Under the pieces are notes generated by a model. It ran no database searches and had not been told where the DNA came from. It saw only the letters and a program-made list of their open reading frames with translations. Source: an uncultured Bifidobacteriaceae bacterium (GTDB lineage: Bacteria; Actinomycetota; Actinomycetes; Actinomycetales; Bifidobacteriaceae). From it: a stretch of DNA of 26,303 bases. This document shows positions 1 to 8,362 of the stretch, in pieces; the first letter of the stretch is position 1; every line of letters begins with the position of its first letter. A program made the position numbers and the translations under genes. The stretch covers positions 1-26,303 of the forward strand of contig CAMPNN010000010.1 in assembly GCA_946891915.1 (NCBI GenBank), written 5' to 3'.

Positions 1-1124
1 TCCTTAAAATAGCGCTTACCAAAAGTCATTTGGCGAATTAAAGATTCACCGCATGGCATCATTACATCAGACTCAACCCACATACCACCAACGGGTATAA
101 AACGTCCTTCCTTAATCCTATTTTTCATACGCTCAAACAAATCGGGATGCTCGTTTTCTAACCACTCGTATTGTTGAGCAGAACTCATAGCATAAGTAAA
201 ATCAGGATTCTCATCCATAAGAGCTAAAACATTAGATACTGTACGCGCAACCTTTCTATGAGTCTCGCGCACAGGCCACTGCCAAGCAGAATCAATATGA
301 GCATGCCCAATAGCCGTATGCTTTATAGAGCTTGCTGCAGCAGGGCAACTTAATACACCAACCAACTCTTTACGAGCATTTTGAACAGTAGAAAAATCAT
401 GCTCATCGTATGCGTTTAAGGAGCGCTGCAAAGCTTTAGCTAGTTTCCAATAACGCGGATTATCATCATTTAATTCGCGCATCAAAGAACTTACAGTCTC
501 AAGATCCATATAATAATCAAAAATATTACGATTAAAAACAGTAACGTCAACATACTTCAACATATATTGGCATTCGGTTTTTCCAGTAGCACGCTCTCCT
601 AAATCAGTAGGAGAAAACGCAGTAGGTCCTTCAACAAATGGATTGTCTGCAGCTTCTAAATATAAAGTAAAATTACCATTTTCATCAATACTAACAGAAC
701 GATTATTATGCTCATCAATCAATGGAACCCAATGATTACAAGGGTTTACAGCTTTGATAACTCTTCCGTCAACGTTATACACTAATCCTTCAGCTTGAAA
801 ACCAGGAAAAAGATTACTAATCCAACCTAAATCAACATTTAGCTCAACTTTGCGCCCTTTTACCTTTGAAAAATCAATCGACCCTGTAACTTCAAACCAC
901 GTTGTACCCCAAGTTGTTCCCCAAACACCTGGAACATTAAATAAGCTAAACACAATATCGTTTCTTTTTAGCTTAGAAAAGAATTCGTTAGAAGAAATAG
1001 GTTCTCCAGCAATCTCATATGCTCGAATTTTACAGTGCGATAAAACAGTATTTATATACGGATATAGGCGTTGTTGCATAACTCTTGCACAGCGATTCAA
1101 CTGCTGCTCAGGTAATAAAAACAT
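1..1124 (-). CDS. alpha-mannosidase, glycoside hydrolase family 38 (N-terminal part)
   Basis: A single open frame runs from an ATG at 1124 off the left edge (374 full codons). It encodes a retaining alpha-mannosidase of the bacterial/yeast-vacuolar class of GH38, which removes alpha-linked mannose from glycans. About 270 residues of an N-terminal beta domain come first. The catalytic domain then opens with GHAHIDSAWQWP (His274, His276, Asp278), where family members bind the catalytic zinc. GGMWVESDVMMP follows, in which Asp353 matches the family nucleophile. Upstream of the ATG is a purine-rich AGAAAGAAG site. No signal peptide is visible, so the enzyme is probably cytoplasmic and acts on imported oligosaccharides. 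The middle and C-terminal domains lie outside the window. The frame is not listed among complete ORFs because it has no stop here. Family assignment is confident; exact linkage specificity is not. Confidence 0.93.
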   Translation of the reverse strand, partial: MFLLPEQQLNRCARVMQQRLYPYINTVLSHCKIRAYEIAGEPISSNEFFSKLKRNDIVFSLFNVPGVWGTTWGTTWFEVTGSIDFSKVKGRKVELNVDLGWISNLFPGFQAEGLVYNVDGRVIKAVNPCNHWVPLIDEHNNRSVSIDENGNFTLYLEAADNPFVEGPTAFSPTDLGERATGKTECQYMLKYVDVTVFNRNIFDYYMDLETVSSLMRELNDDNPRYWKLAKALQRSLNAYDEHDFSTVQNARKELVGVLSCPAAASSIKHTAIGHAHIDSAWQWPVRETHRKVARTVSNVLALMDENPDFTYAMSSAQQYEWLENEHPDLFERMKNRIKEGRFIPVGGMWVESDVMMPCGESLIRQMTFGKRYFK

Positions 1125-1214
1125 TGTTTCTACACTTCTTTCTTACATAGCTACACATTTACATATAAATCGCGTATCTCGGTATATAAAGACAAAACAA
1201 GTAATTGACGCATC
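1125..1214. other. short intergenic gap between dnaG and the alpha-mannosidase gene
   Basis: This 90-bp AT-rich stretch lies downstream of dnaG and upstream of the mannosidase gene, both on the minus strand. It has TATATG-like hexamers on the minus strand that could serve as a -10 box, but no matching -35 box stands out. No terminator hairpin was seen. Confidence 0.4.
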
Positions 1215-3293
1215 TTATAGAATTTGCGACTGAAGATCTTTGCGGGCAGATTCTAATCTAGTAATTTGCCCTAAAAGATTTAGCTTTTCATTTCCATTTT
1301 CTAGTTTGCTCATTTTAAGCTTAAGAGCGCCAATTTTACGCATAAAACCAACATCTAAAAGCTTAATAAGCAGCTCGTTTGCATACTTTTGCTCCTCTCC
1401 GCTAGGAACTCGCAAAAGATCCGAGGGAGATCCGTTTGCAGATTGCTGATTCTGCTGATTGTTGGCATCATACGACGTGTTCGCCGGAGTTGGAAGCGGC
1501 AGTGGCATAACAGAAAGTTCCGTAATTACAGGCTCAAGCAAAGGACCGGCCGCTTTAGTCATCATGTGCAACCATAATCCTTGCGTAACGTTACCAGTCG
1601 GCAATCCTCCAGCAGCAACAAAAGCTTGGAATAGCGTTCGAAATACTGGAGTAATAAAATTATTCAACGTAAGTTGCGCGAATAATTGATCATTAAATGC
1701 GAGCGGAACTTGCAACAGCATTGCCATAAACTGTTGCTCGCACATGAACACTGCATCGTCTACGCGATAATAATGCTGATTTTGCGCGGATTTCCGCATA
1801 ATTTCCATTTGGGAAGCTTTAAAGTTTACTGAATTCGCATCGTTAAAATGTTGAGCAAACGTTGGGTTTGAATTGTATTTAGAAGTGTACGCATCTTCGT
1901 CATGAACTTGCAAGCGACGGCGAGAAGCTTCAACTTCACGACGCATAACAGCTAAATCAACACCAATTGCACGCACCGCTTTACGAGTATACAAGTCAAG
2001 AAGCGAACGGTCACGTATTTGCGAAATAAGAGGCGCTACAGCTTTCACCGCACCCATTTGACCAGTTGTAAACGAAGTGTCAAATCTGTTAATTACTGTA
2101 TCAATAACGAAATCGTAAAGCGGGCTTGCGTGAGAAACCAGCGAGCGCACAGCATCGTCACCACGCTGAATGCGCAAGTCGCAAGGATCGAGATTATTGT
2201 CTGCTACGGCAACAAAAGTTTGAGTCAAAAACGCAGAATCTAATCCAAAAGCGTGTATCGCAGCCTTCTGACCTGCAGCATCACCGTCAAAAGTGAATAC
2301 AATACGCGAGCTTACTGACTGACCATTAACTTTTAGAGGCCCCACAAGCTGAATTGCTCCCAAGGAGTCGTCTGCAATAAGCCTGCGCACTATTTTTGCA
2401 TGCTCAACACCAAAAGCTGTACCGCAAGTTGCAACAGCAGTATCAACTCCAGCTAAGTGGCACGCCATAACGTCCGTGTAGCCCTCAACTATTACAACTT
2501 GACGTTTTTTTACAATATTTGCTTTAGCTAAGTCGATTCCGTACAATACTTGCGTTTTGCGATACAGTGCTGTATCTGGAGTGTTAATATATTTTGCGCT
2601 AATAGAGTCGTCGTCGTAAAGTTTTCTAGCACCAAAGCCAAGAGTTCTACCAGTAGAGTCACGAATAGGCCAAGTCAATCTTCCGCGGAAGTAATCGTAT
2701 ATTCCGCGCTGGCCTAAACGAGCCAAGCCAGCATCAAGCAATTCTTGACGCGTAAAACCTTTATTTGATAAATATCTAACTAAATTATCCCAGCCTTTAG
2801 GAGCGTAGCCACAAGAAAATCGCGCACTTTGCTGCGGAGTAAAGTTTCGTCCGGCAAGAAGCTCGCGAGCTGCAGCAGCCTCTTCAGTATTAAGATTTGA
2901 AACAAAGAATTTTTGCGCTTCTTCGTTTGCTTCTAAAAGCCTTGCTCGTTTAGAACCTGCGTGAGCTTGAGCGTCACCATTTTGAGCCTGCTTGTAGTGC
3001 ATTTCAATATGGTAGCGGTCTGCTAAAAACTCTACTGCTTCACGGAAATCAATATTTTCCTTCTGCTCAACATATTTGAACACGTCGCCGCCGGCGCCAC
3101 ACCCAAAGCAGTGCCAAACACCTAAAGCTGGACGCACGCTAAAGCTTGGAGTTTTTTCGTCGTGGAATGGGCAAAGGCCTACAAAAGTGCCGGTTCCGGA
3201 AGGCTTAAGTGTCACCGTTGCAGACACAATATCGTACAAGTCTGCTACGGCGCGCACGCGCTCAATGTCTTCTTTCACAATCATTCCAACCAT
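1215..3293 (-). CDS. dnaG: DNA primase DnaG
   Basis: DnaG makes the RNA primers for chromosome replication. The CHC2 zinc ribbon is complete (Cys41, His44, Cys62, Cys65). The primase core follows, with the Toprim motifs VVIVEGYTDVMA (metal-binding Glu) and VFTFDGDAAGQKAA (acidic pair). Between them lies an insert of about 20 residues (around 2310-2370) relative to shorter primases. The C-terminal third should hold the helicase-binding region and ends in a charged, helical segment. The frame is open up to 3347, but the ATG at 3293 is preferred: it gives MVGMIVKEDI, which lines up without gaps with the start of mycobacterial DnaG (MSGRISDRDI). The extra 18 residues match nothing I recognise. 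The product is then 692 residues. The gene follows dgt closely and is probably co-transcribed with it. Function is very secure; the exact start is fairly secure. Confidence 0.96.
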   Translation of the reverse strand: MVGMIVKEDIERVRAVADLYDIVSATVTLKPSGTGTFVGLCPFHDEKTPSFSVRPALGVWHCFGCGAGGDVFKYVEQKENIDFREAVEFLADRYHIEMHYKQAQNGDAQAHAGSKRARLLEANEEAQKFFVSNLNTEEAAAARELLAGRNFTPQQSARFSCGYAPKGWDNLVRYLSNKGFTRQELLDAGLARLGQRGIYDYFRGRLTWPIRDSTGRTLGFGARKLYDDDSISAKYINTPDTALYRKTQVLYGIDLAKANIVKKRQVVIVEGYTDVMACHLAGVDTAVATCGTAFGVEHAKIVRRLIADDSLGAIQLVGPLKVNGQSVSSRIVFTFDGDAAGQKAAIHAFGLDSAFLTQTFVAVADNNLDPCDLRIQRGDDAVRSLVSHASPLYDFVIDTVINRFDTSFTTGQMGAVKAVAPLISQIRDRSLLDLYTRKAVRAIGVDLAVMRREVEASRRRLQVHDEDAYTSKYNSNPTFAQHFNDANSVNFKASQMEIMRKSAQNQHYYRVDDAVFMCEQQFMAMLLQVPLAFNDQLFAQLTLNNFITPVFRTLFQAFVAAGGLPTGNVTQGLWLHMMTKAAGPLLEPVITELSVMPLPLPTPANTSYDANNQQNQQSANGSPSDLLRVPSGEEQKYANELLIKLLDVGFMRKIGALKLKMSKLENGNEKLNLLGQITRLESARKDLQSQIL

Positions 3294-3367
3294 GGTATCC
3301 AGCTTATCGCAAACCGGCGGCGAGTTGTAAGTTTGCGTCGCCAGCATTTGGAAGTACTAGTGAATCT

Positions 3368-4651
3368 CTAGCACAATGCTGCGTGAAGAGTTGCTGCAGA
3401 ACCGTCTGTTAGGCTTGCTACTTGGTCAATAGCGACTCGAAGACGCTCGTCGTCGTTAGTGCATTCGTTCCAGTCGCTTAAAAATACAGCTTCCATAGCA
3501 TCGTGCGCGCGAGGAGATTTGCTCATAAAAACTTCCACCAAGTCAGTTAAAATTTTCTGCTCTCTCTTGTAAAACTCGTGTTCGCGCGGCTCAATTACAA
3601 AATGCACTGCCAAACTTTTTAGCATTACAATTTCGTATGAAGTATCTTCTGGAATAACAACGTTTGCACGGTAGCGCACAAGCGGACCGTCACCGTAGCA
3701 AGCGCGAGTGGCATGCTCAACAGATCTTGCAAAACGTCCAATAAGAGCGCTAGTAATATTCTTCAACTGTGCCAAAGCTTTGCGTGAACCATCGAAAGAA
3801 TCAGGGAACATGTGAAGAGAACGCAAACGTTGTAAAGCCTCGAAAAGCTTGTCAGCATCCCACTGATTCCCATACCATGCGTGCATTTCGTCAATAACTT
3901 GATCTACTACGTTAGAATCCGCAACCAAAGCAGGGTTAAAAGCACCGGTTACAATCGCATCTTCAACATCGTGGACGCTGTAAGCAATATCGTCAGAAAG
4001 ATCCATTATTTGACATTCCATTGGTTTTGCTTCGTGCGGCGCTCCAATTTTCAGCCATTCAAATACGTCTCGATCATCCGGATAAACGCAGAATTTTAAG
4101 TCTCGCTCGCCTTTGTCGTGAGCTTGAGCTTCTTCTAATCCCCACGGGTATTTTACGGCAGCATCAAGTGCTGCGCGCGTAAGATTTACTCCTGCGCTTC
4201 GGCCGTTTTGCCGAAAAACTTTCGGCTCTAGGCGCGTAAGTAGGCGAAGAGTTTGCGCGTTTCCTTCAAATCCGCCAATATTTTTCGCCAACTCTGCAAG
4301 CGCTCGCTCACCGTTGTGTCCAAAAGGTGGGTGGCCTAAGTCGTGCGATAAGCAAGCACAATCTACAACATCTGGATCGCAACCAAGCATTGCTGCAATC
4401 TGTCTACCAATTTGCGCAACTTCCAGCGTATGCGTTAAGCGAGTACGCGCAAAATCGTCAGAACCTGCTACTAAAACTTGACTTTTTGCACCCAATCTAC
4501 GAAGCGCAGAGGAATGTATGATTCGCGCGCGGTCACGCTCAAAAGGTGTGCGCGCACGCGTGTGATGAGGCTCACTCGCCCAGCGTTCAGTGTCGTGCAA
4601 ATCGTATTCGCCAACAACTTCATTATCTGAAGCAATCACTTCATCGCACAT
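3368..4651 (-). CDS. dgt: deoxyguanosinetriphosphate triphosphohydrolase (dGTPase), HD superfamily
   Basis: This enzyme hydrolyses dGTP or related dNTPs to the deoxynucleoside and tripolyphosphate, trimming nucleotide pools. The HD metal site is visible: His74 in RLTHTLEVAQIG, His103-Asp104 in LSHDLGHPPFGHNGE, and the later Asp in SDDIAYSVHDVEDA. ERDRARIIHSSALRRL near the N-terminus and NLTRAALDAAVKYPW are typical of the actinobacterial branch. At 427 residues the length is normal. The ATG at 4651 has a good ribosome site (AAGAGGTG) just upstream. It sits between alr and dnaG on the same strand, with gaps of 58 bp and about 75 bp to the preferred dnaG start. This nucleotide-pool/primase pairing is common in actinobacteria. 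A broader dNTPase specificity is possible and cannot be read from the sequence. Confidence 0.94.
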   Translation of the reverse strand: MCDEVIASDNEVVGEYDLHDTERWASEPHHTRARTPFERDRARIIHSSALRRLGAKSQVLVAGSDDFARTRLTHTLEVAQIGRQIAAMLGCDPDVVDCACLSHDLGHPPFGHNGERALAELAKNIGGFEGNAQTLRLLTRLEPKVFRQNGRSAGVNLTRAALDAAVKYPWGLEEAQAHDKGERDLKFCVYPDDRDVFEWLKIGAPHEAKPMECQIMDLSDDIAYSVHDVEDAIVTGAFNPALVADSNVVDQVIDEMHAWYGNQWDADKLFEALQRLRSLHMFPDSFDGSRKALAQLKNITSALIGRFARSVEHATRACYGDGPLVRYRANVVIPEDTSYEIVMLKSLAVHFVIEPREHEFYKREQKILTDLVEVFMSKSPRAHDAMEAVFLSDWNECTNDDERLRVAIDQVASLTDGSAATLHAALC

Positions 4652-4709
4652 ACAGCACCTCTTTTACTCGCTATATAGAATTTTTAGTATCTAAAATAGG
4701 CCGTAAAAA

Positions 4710-6065
4710 CTATATAAGGCTTTTCTCGTCTAGTTTTGCAATATCGCAATCGTCTAACACTTCGTAAGCGTTGCGGTAAAGCCTAGGCACGCGAGCGCCA
4801 ATTCCGGTCATGATTTCGTAGCTGATTGTTCCTGCAGCAGCCGCCCAATCGTCTGCAGTAGGCTCAGCATACGCTGCACCTCTACCAGGTCCAAAAAGCG
4901 TTACAGTATCGCCTTCTCGAACACCTAACTCTGCAGCATCGCCCTTTAAATCAACTATGAACTGATCCATGCACACTCGCCCTGAAACGTTCAAAACTCG
5001 CGCACCCATGTTTGTTTCTACACGCACAGGCCCACCCGGCTTATCCACGTGACGAGTACCTTGCATGTCAAATCCTGAAGCTGAGCGCAAAATTCCATCC
5101 CCGTAGCCAAGCGGCACAATAGCAGTGCTCGTATTATTTGGAGTCAAATAAGTGCGTCCGTAGGATATTCCGTGCCCTGCTTCCACAGTTTTTACAGTTC
5201 CAAGTTGGGCTTGAAGAGTCATTGCAGGCTGTAGTCCGTAAGTTTTGGAAGTACCCATTGCAGGATCCGGCTCGTAACCGTACAATCCAATTCCAGGGCG
5301 AACAAGCTCAAAACGAATTTCCGGACGGTTAAGAGTTGCCGCAGTATTCGCTAAATGGCGAATTTTAGGCGCTAGACCGGCCTCATTCATACGCTTTGTA
5401 AACTCGTGGAATTGCTGAATTTGGCGGTCTGTTGCGTCTACAAATTCTGGAACATCCGGCGAATCTGCAACTGCCAAGTGACTCCACTGGCCAATAACCT
5501 CAATTACGCCCTCACTCACATACTGCTTTAACTTTTCAAGAGCCGCCCCAAATCCTTCTGGAGTAAAACCGTTTCGACCAAAACCAGTATCAACTTTTAC
5601 GTGCACGCGAGCAGGCTTTCCTAAATTGCGCGCAGCAAAAGCCACAGCATCAAGCGAATCGACGGATCCTACAGAAATATCAATATCTTCGGAAATAAGC
5701 TCAGAAAATCTAGTAGTTGGAGCGCTAGTAAGCCAGGTAAGAATATGGCAACGACTTGAATCAATACCAGCTTCACGCAAACGAAGAGCCTCGTAAGGCT
5801 GCGCTGTGCCAAGCCATGTGGCTCCCCCAGCCAATGCTGCTAACGCGCTAGGAATAAGCCCATGGCCGTAGCCATTCGCTTTTACAACGCCCATAACCGC
5901 GGGAGCGTGCTGCCCAGGCTGCAAATCTTGACTAACTCGCGCAACTAAAGCGCGCATATTGTCACGCAAAGCCTTCAAATCGACGATTACCTGACCCGGG
6001 TATACGCTTAAGGCATGAGCATAATTATCTGCTAATGTCGTCATATTGCTTGAATCTGTACTCAT
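4710..6065 (-). CDS. alr: alanine racemase
   Basis: This PLP-dependent enzyme converts L-alanine to D-alanine for peptidoglycan. The N-terminal TIM barrel carries the PLP lysine (Lys62) in VVKANGYGHG. The C-terminal beta domain carries HGISYGRTY, which holds the second catalytic base (Tyr), and GRVCMDQFIVDL, where the dimer partner contributes to the active site. At 451 residues it is longer than the common 370-390. The extra length comes mainly from a longer N-terminus and added loops, for example around VETNMGARVLNVSG and in the C-terminal tail after RVPRLYRNAY. The ATG at 6065 has AGGTGA at good spacing. It lies 48 bp downstream of luxS and 58 bp upstream of dgt, all on the minus strand. 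All catalytic residues are present, so it should be active. Confidence 0.96.
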   Translation of the reverse strand: MSTDSSNMTTLADNYAHALSVYPGQVIVDLKALRDNMRALVARVSQDLQPGQHAPAVMGVVKANGYGHGLIPSALAALAGGATWLGTAQPYEALRLREAGIDSSRCHILTWLTSAPTTRFSELISEDIDISVGSVDSLDAVAFAARNLGKPARVHVKVDTGFGRNGFTPEGFGAALEKLKQYVSEGVIEVIGQWSHLAVADSPDVPEFVDATDRQIQQFHEFTKRMNEAGLAPKIRHLANTAATLNRPEIRFELVRPGIGLYGYEPDPAMGTSKTYGLQPAMTLQAQLGTVKTVEAGHGISYGRTYLTPNNTSTAIVPLGYGDGILRSASGFDMQGTRHVDKPGGPVRVETNMGARVLNVSGRVCMDQFIVDLKGDAAELGVREGDTVTLFGPGRGAAYAEPTADDWAAAAGTISYEIMTGIGARVPRLYRNAYEVLDDCDIAKLDEKSLI

Positions 6066-6092
6066 TAATCACCTGTATTTTATGCCCTATTT

Positions 6093-6128
6093 GCGTTATT
6101 CCACAATTTTGCGCTATTCCACAATTTT
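6093..6128. repeat. 18-bp direct duplication covering the luxS stop codon
   Basis: Two adjacent copies of GCGYTATTCCACAATTTT lie at 6093-6110 and 6111-6128, with 17 of 18 bases identical. Read on the minus strand, the inner copy encodes the last residues of LuxS (RKIVE, stop). The outer copy repeats the same codons and a second stop in the same frame, directly after the first. Confidence 0.9.
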
Positions 6129-6614
6129 TCGCTCAAAAGGATCAGAACTAATCCCCTTTGCTAAAATATCTTTACACCATTGGCGAGCGCCAAACAAACT
6201 ATGATCCCTATAATTCCCGCAAGATTCAATAGTAGTTGCAGGAACATCATCCCAAGTCGCCTTAAATGCAATAAACTCAAGCGATTCCTTCAAAGCGCGA
6301 GCAACATCTTCAGTGCTATGTTCTCCCCAAGTTAGAAGGTGGAATCCGGTTCGGCAACCAAATGGCGAGCAGTCAATATAACCATCAATTCTCTCGCGAA
6401 GAAGCACTGCAATCGTATGCTCAATTGTGTGCAAAGCAGCCGTAGGTATTGCTTCTTCATTAGGCTGAGTTAAACGAATATCGTAGTTGGAAATCACATC
6501 TCCATGCGGTCCTTGCTGCGTATCAATGTAGCGCACATATGGAGCCTTGACCTTCGTGTGATCAAGTTCAAAACTTTCCGGACGAGGTCGCGAATTAGTT
6601 TGTTCACTCATCAT
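6114..6614 (-). CDS. luxS: S-ribosylhomocysteine lyase (AI-2 synthesis protein)
   Basis: LuxS splits S-ribosylhomocysteine into homocysteine and DPD, the precursor of autoinducer-2, within the activated methyl cycle. The zinc motif HTIEH spans residues 62-66 (ligands His62 and His66, catalytic Glu65). Cys87 in GCRTGF is the catalytic cysteine, and Cys132 in CGNYRDHSL is the third zinc ligand. The length of 166 residues is normal. Two ATG codons stand in tandem (6614 and 6611). The AAGGG ribosome site is about 3 nt from the first and 6 nt from the second, so the second may be the one used. It lies between the ABC importer genes and alr on the same strand. The stop region is duplicated (6093-6128) and a 20-bp direct repeat lies just upstream (6622-6661). 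No Pfs gene is seen here, so the preceding step must be encoded elsewhere. Confidence 0.96.
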   Translation of the reverse strand: MMSEQTNSRPRPESFELDHTKVKAPYVRYIDTQQGPHGDVISNYDIRLTQPNEEAIPTAALHTIEHTIAVLLRERIDGYIDCSPFGCRTGFHLLTWGEHSTEDVARALKESLEFIAFKATWDDVPATTIESCGNYRDHSLFGARQWCKDILAKGISSDPFERKIVE

Positions 6615-6621
6615 AATCCCT

Positions 6622-6661
6622 TCAATTAATTTACGATATACTCAATTAATTTACGCTATAC
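6622..6661. repeat. 20-bp direct repeat upstream of luxS
   Basis: Two adjacent copies of TCAATTAATTTACGMTATAC lie at 6622-6641 and 6642-6661, with 19 of 20 bases identical. They sit directly upstream of the luxS ribosome site, inside the 113-bp gap to the ABC ATPase gene. Each copy is AT-rich. On the minus strand they could contribute promoter or operator sequence, but no clean -35/-10 pair is evident. Confidence 0.85.
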
Positions 6662-6727
6662 ATATATATTAGACGCTACCTGCCAAATTATTTGAAAGAT
6701 TTACTTTTAAGAATTGGCGCTTTTATT

Positions 6728-8362
6728 TTATAGCATTGACGCTTTTACAAGATCTTTAGTATAAGCTTGCTTAGGATTGTTAAGTACGTCGGTTACGCTG
6801 CCAGATTCCACAATTTCCCCATTATTAAGCACTATTACGCGCGTCGCCAAATGCTGAATCATACCTAAATCGTGGCTTACAAAAATACACGACATGCTTG
6901 GTCGTTTTTCACGAATTGCTGCAAACGCGTCAAGAATGCGCGTGCGCTCAGCAACATCGATTGCGCTCATTGGCTCATCCGCAACCAGAACGCGCGGATT
7001 GCTTATTAACGCGCGCGCAATAGCAACGCACTGAGCTTGGCCGCCAGAAAGTTCATGCGGGTATCTTTCAGCAAAATCAGCAGGATTTAAGCCAACCAGT
7101 TTTAGAACGTCGTCAACTCGCTTATTAATAGTTTCGTCGTCTAATTGAAGCGACTTTTTCCAAATATTAAGCGGCTCTGCAACACTTTTTCGAACGCTCC
7201 ATCGCGGATCTAAAGCTGCAAACGGGTGCTGAAAAACAAGAGCAGTTTCTTTACGAAGAGTGTTATATTCGTCACTATATTTTTCGGAAGAATTTACTAT
7301 TTGCGAATTATAAGTAACAATTCCATCCGAAATTTTTTGAAGACCTAACATTGCGCGAATAAGCGTTGTTTTGCCGGAGCCAGATCCGCCAATAATAGCA
7401 AGAGATTCTGCTTTGCAAAGCTCAACATCAACGCCCTTCAGAACTTCTGCGCGAGATTTTCCACGACCTAAATTAACGTGAATATTTTTCGCTTGTATAA
7501 TCGCGCTATTTTCGATAGTTGCTTTTTCGATAGTTGCGCTTGCTTTTTCGCTGCTTGCTTTTTGCGAATCAACTTTCGTAGAATCTAATTCTTGCGCTCG
7601 CAAACTCAACTTTTTAGCAGCATCAACCAACTGCTTAGTCGAATTAACACGCGGATTTGCTAACAAATCTTGAACATCCGCACTATCAACTAATTTCCCA
7701 GAATCAAGCACGTAGCAACGCTTGGCAGCTTTTGAAAGCACAGAAAAATCGTGAGTTACAAAAAGCATCGAAGCGCCCATATCGTCAACAAGTGAAGTCA
7801 GCATTTGCACAATATCTTTTTGAGTAACGCTGTCAAGAGCAGTAGTCGGCTCATCTGCCAAAATCAAACGCGGAGACGTAATCAAAGCTGTTGCAATACC
7901 AACGCGCTGCTGCTGACCGCCGGAAAGCTCAAACGTGCGCTTAGAAGCAAGATTAGCCGACAAACCAACTTTTTCAAGCATTACGCAAACGCGATTATGA
8001 ATATCGCTGCGATTAAGCCGATAATGCATACGCAAAGGAAGCGAAATCTGCTCTTCAACGCTTAAAACTGGGTTAAGCGCGCGATTTGCTTGCTGAAATA
8101 CCACGCCAACGTATTTTCCACGAATGCGCGCAAGATCCTCATCACTAGCTCCCACACTTTGAAAATCCCCAAGCGTGCAAGATCCTAAAACTTTTGCATT
8201 ATATGGCAATAAGCCTGTAATAGCGCGAATAAGCATAGATTTTCCGGAACCGGAAGAACCAACTAAGCCGACGCGCTCGCCGTCTGAAATTTGAAGCGAC
8301 ACGTTGCTAAGAATGCGCTTTTCGCCAAGATTTAGCGTAAGATTTTGAATATTTAAGCTCAT
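6728..8362 (-). CDS. dipeptide/oligopeptide-type ABC importer, fused double ATPase (DppD-DppF-like)
   Basis: Two complete ABC ATPase domains in one chain energise the importer encoded just upstream. Domain 1 has Walker A GSSGSGKS (35-42), signature LSGGQQQR (about 145-152) and Walker B ILADEPTTALD. Domain 2 has Walker A GGSGSGKTT (about 324-332), signature LSGGQAQC (about 438) and Walker B VLVADEPMSAID. The second signature ends in Cys where Arg is usual. A linker of about 50 residues rich in Ser, Lys, Ala and Glu joins the halves. It is encoded by short imperfect repeats near 7505-7560. The start codon overlaps the stop of the preceding permease by 4 bp (ATGA), indicating translational coupling. 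Members of this family use two separate ATPases or this fused form. Substrate cannot be assigned; peptides are most likely, nickel or other small molecules are alternatives. Confidence 0.93.
   Translation of the reverse strand: MSLNIQNLTLNLGEKRILSNVSLQISDGERVGLVGSSGSGKSMLIRAITGLLPYNAKVLGSCTLGDFQSVGASDEDLARIRGKYVGVVFQQANRALNPVLSVEEQISLPLRMHYRLNRSDIHNRVCVMLEKVGLSANLASKRTFELSGGQQQRVGIATALITSPRLILADEPTTALDSVTQKDIVQMLTSLVDDMGASMLFVTHDFSVLSKAAKRCYVLDSGKLVDSADVQDLLANPRVNSTKQLVDAAKKLSLRAQELDSTKVDSQKASSEKASATIEKATIENSAIIQAKNIHVNLGRGKSRAEVLKGVDVELCKAESLAIIGGSGSGKTTLIRAMLGLQKISDGIVTYNSQIVNSSEKYSDEYNTLRKETALVFQHPFAALDPRWSVRKSVAEPLNIWKKSLQLDDETINKRVDDVLKLVGLNPADFAERYPHELSGGQAQCVAIARALISNPRVLVADEPMSAIDVAERTRILDAFAAIREKRPSMSCIFVSHDLGMIQHLATRVIVLNNGEIVESGSVTDVLNNPKQAYTKDLVKASML

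Noticed and set aside
850..1233. 127-codon plus-strand frame
   Set aside because: It lies antisense to the GH38 gene, whose minus-strand frame is open through the whole stretch and carries catalytic motifs.
3294..3347. Longer dnaG N-terminus (18 extra residues)
   Set aside because: No ribosome site precedes it and the extra residues do not match the family N-terminus, which aligns from the ATG at 3293.
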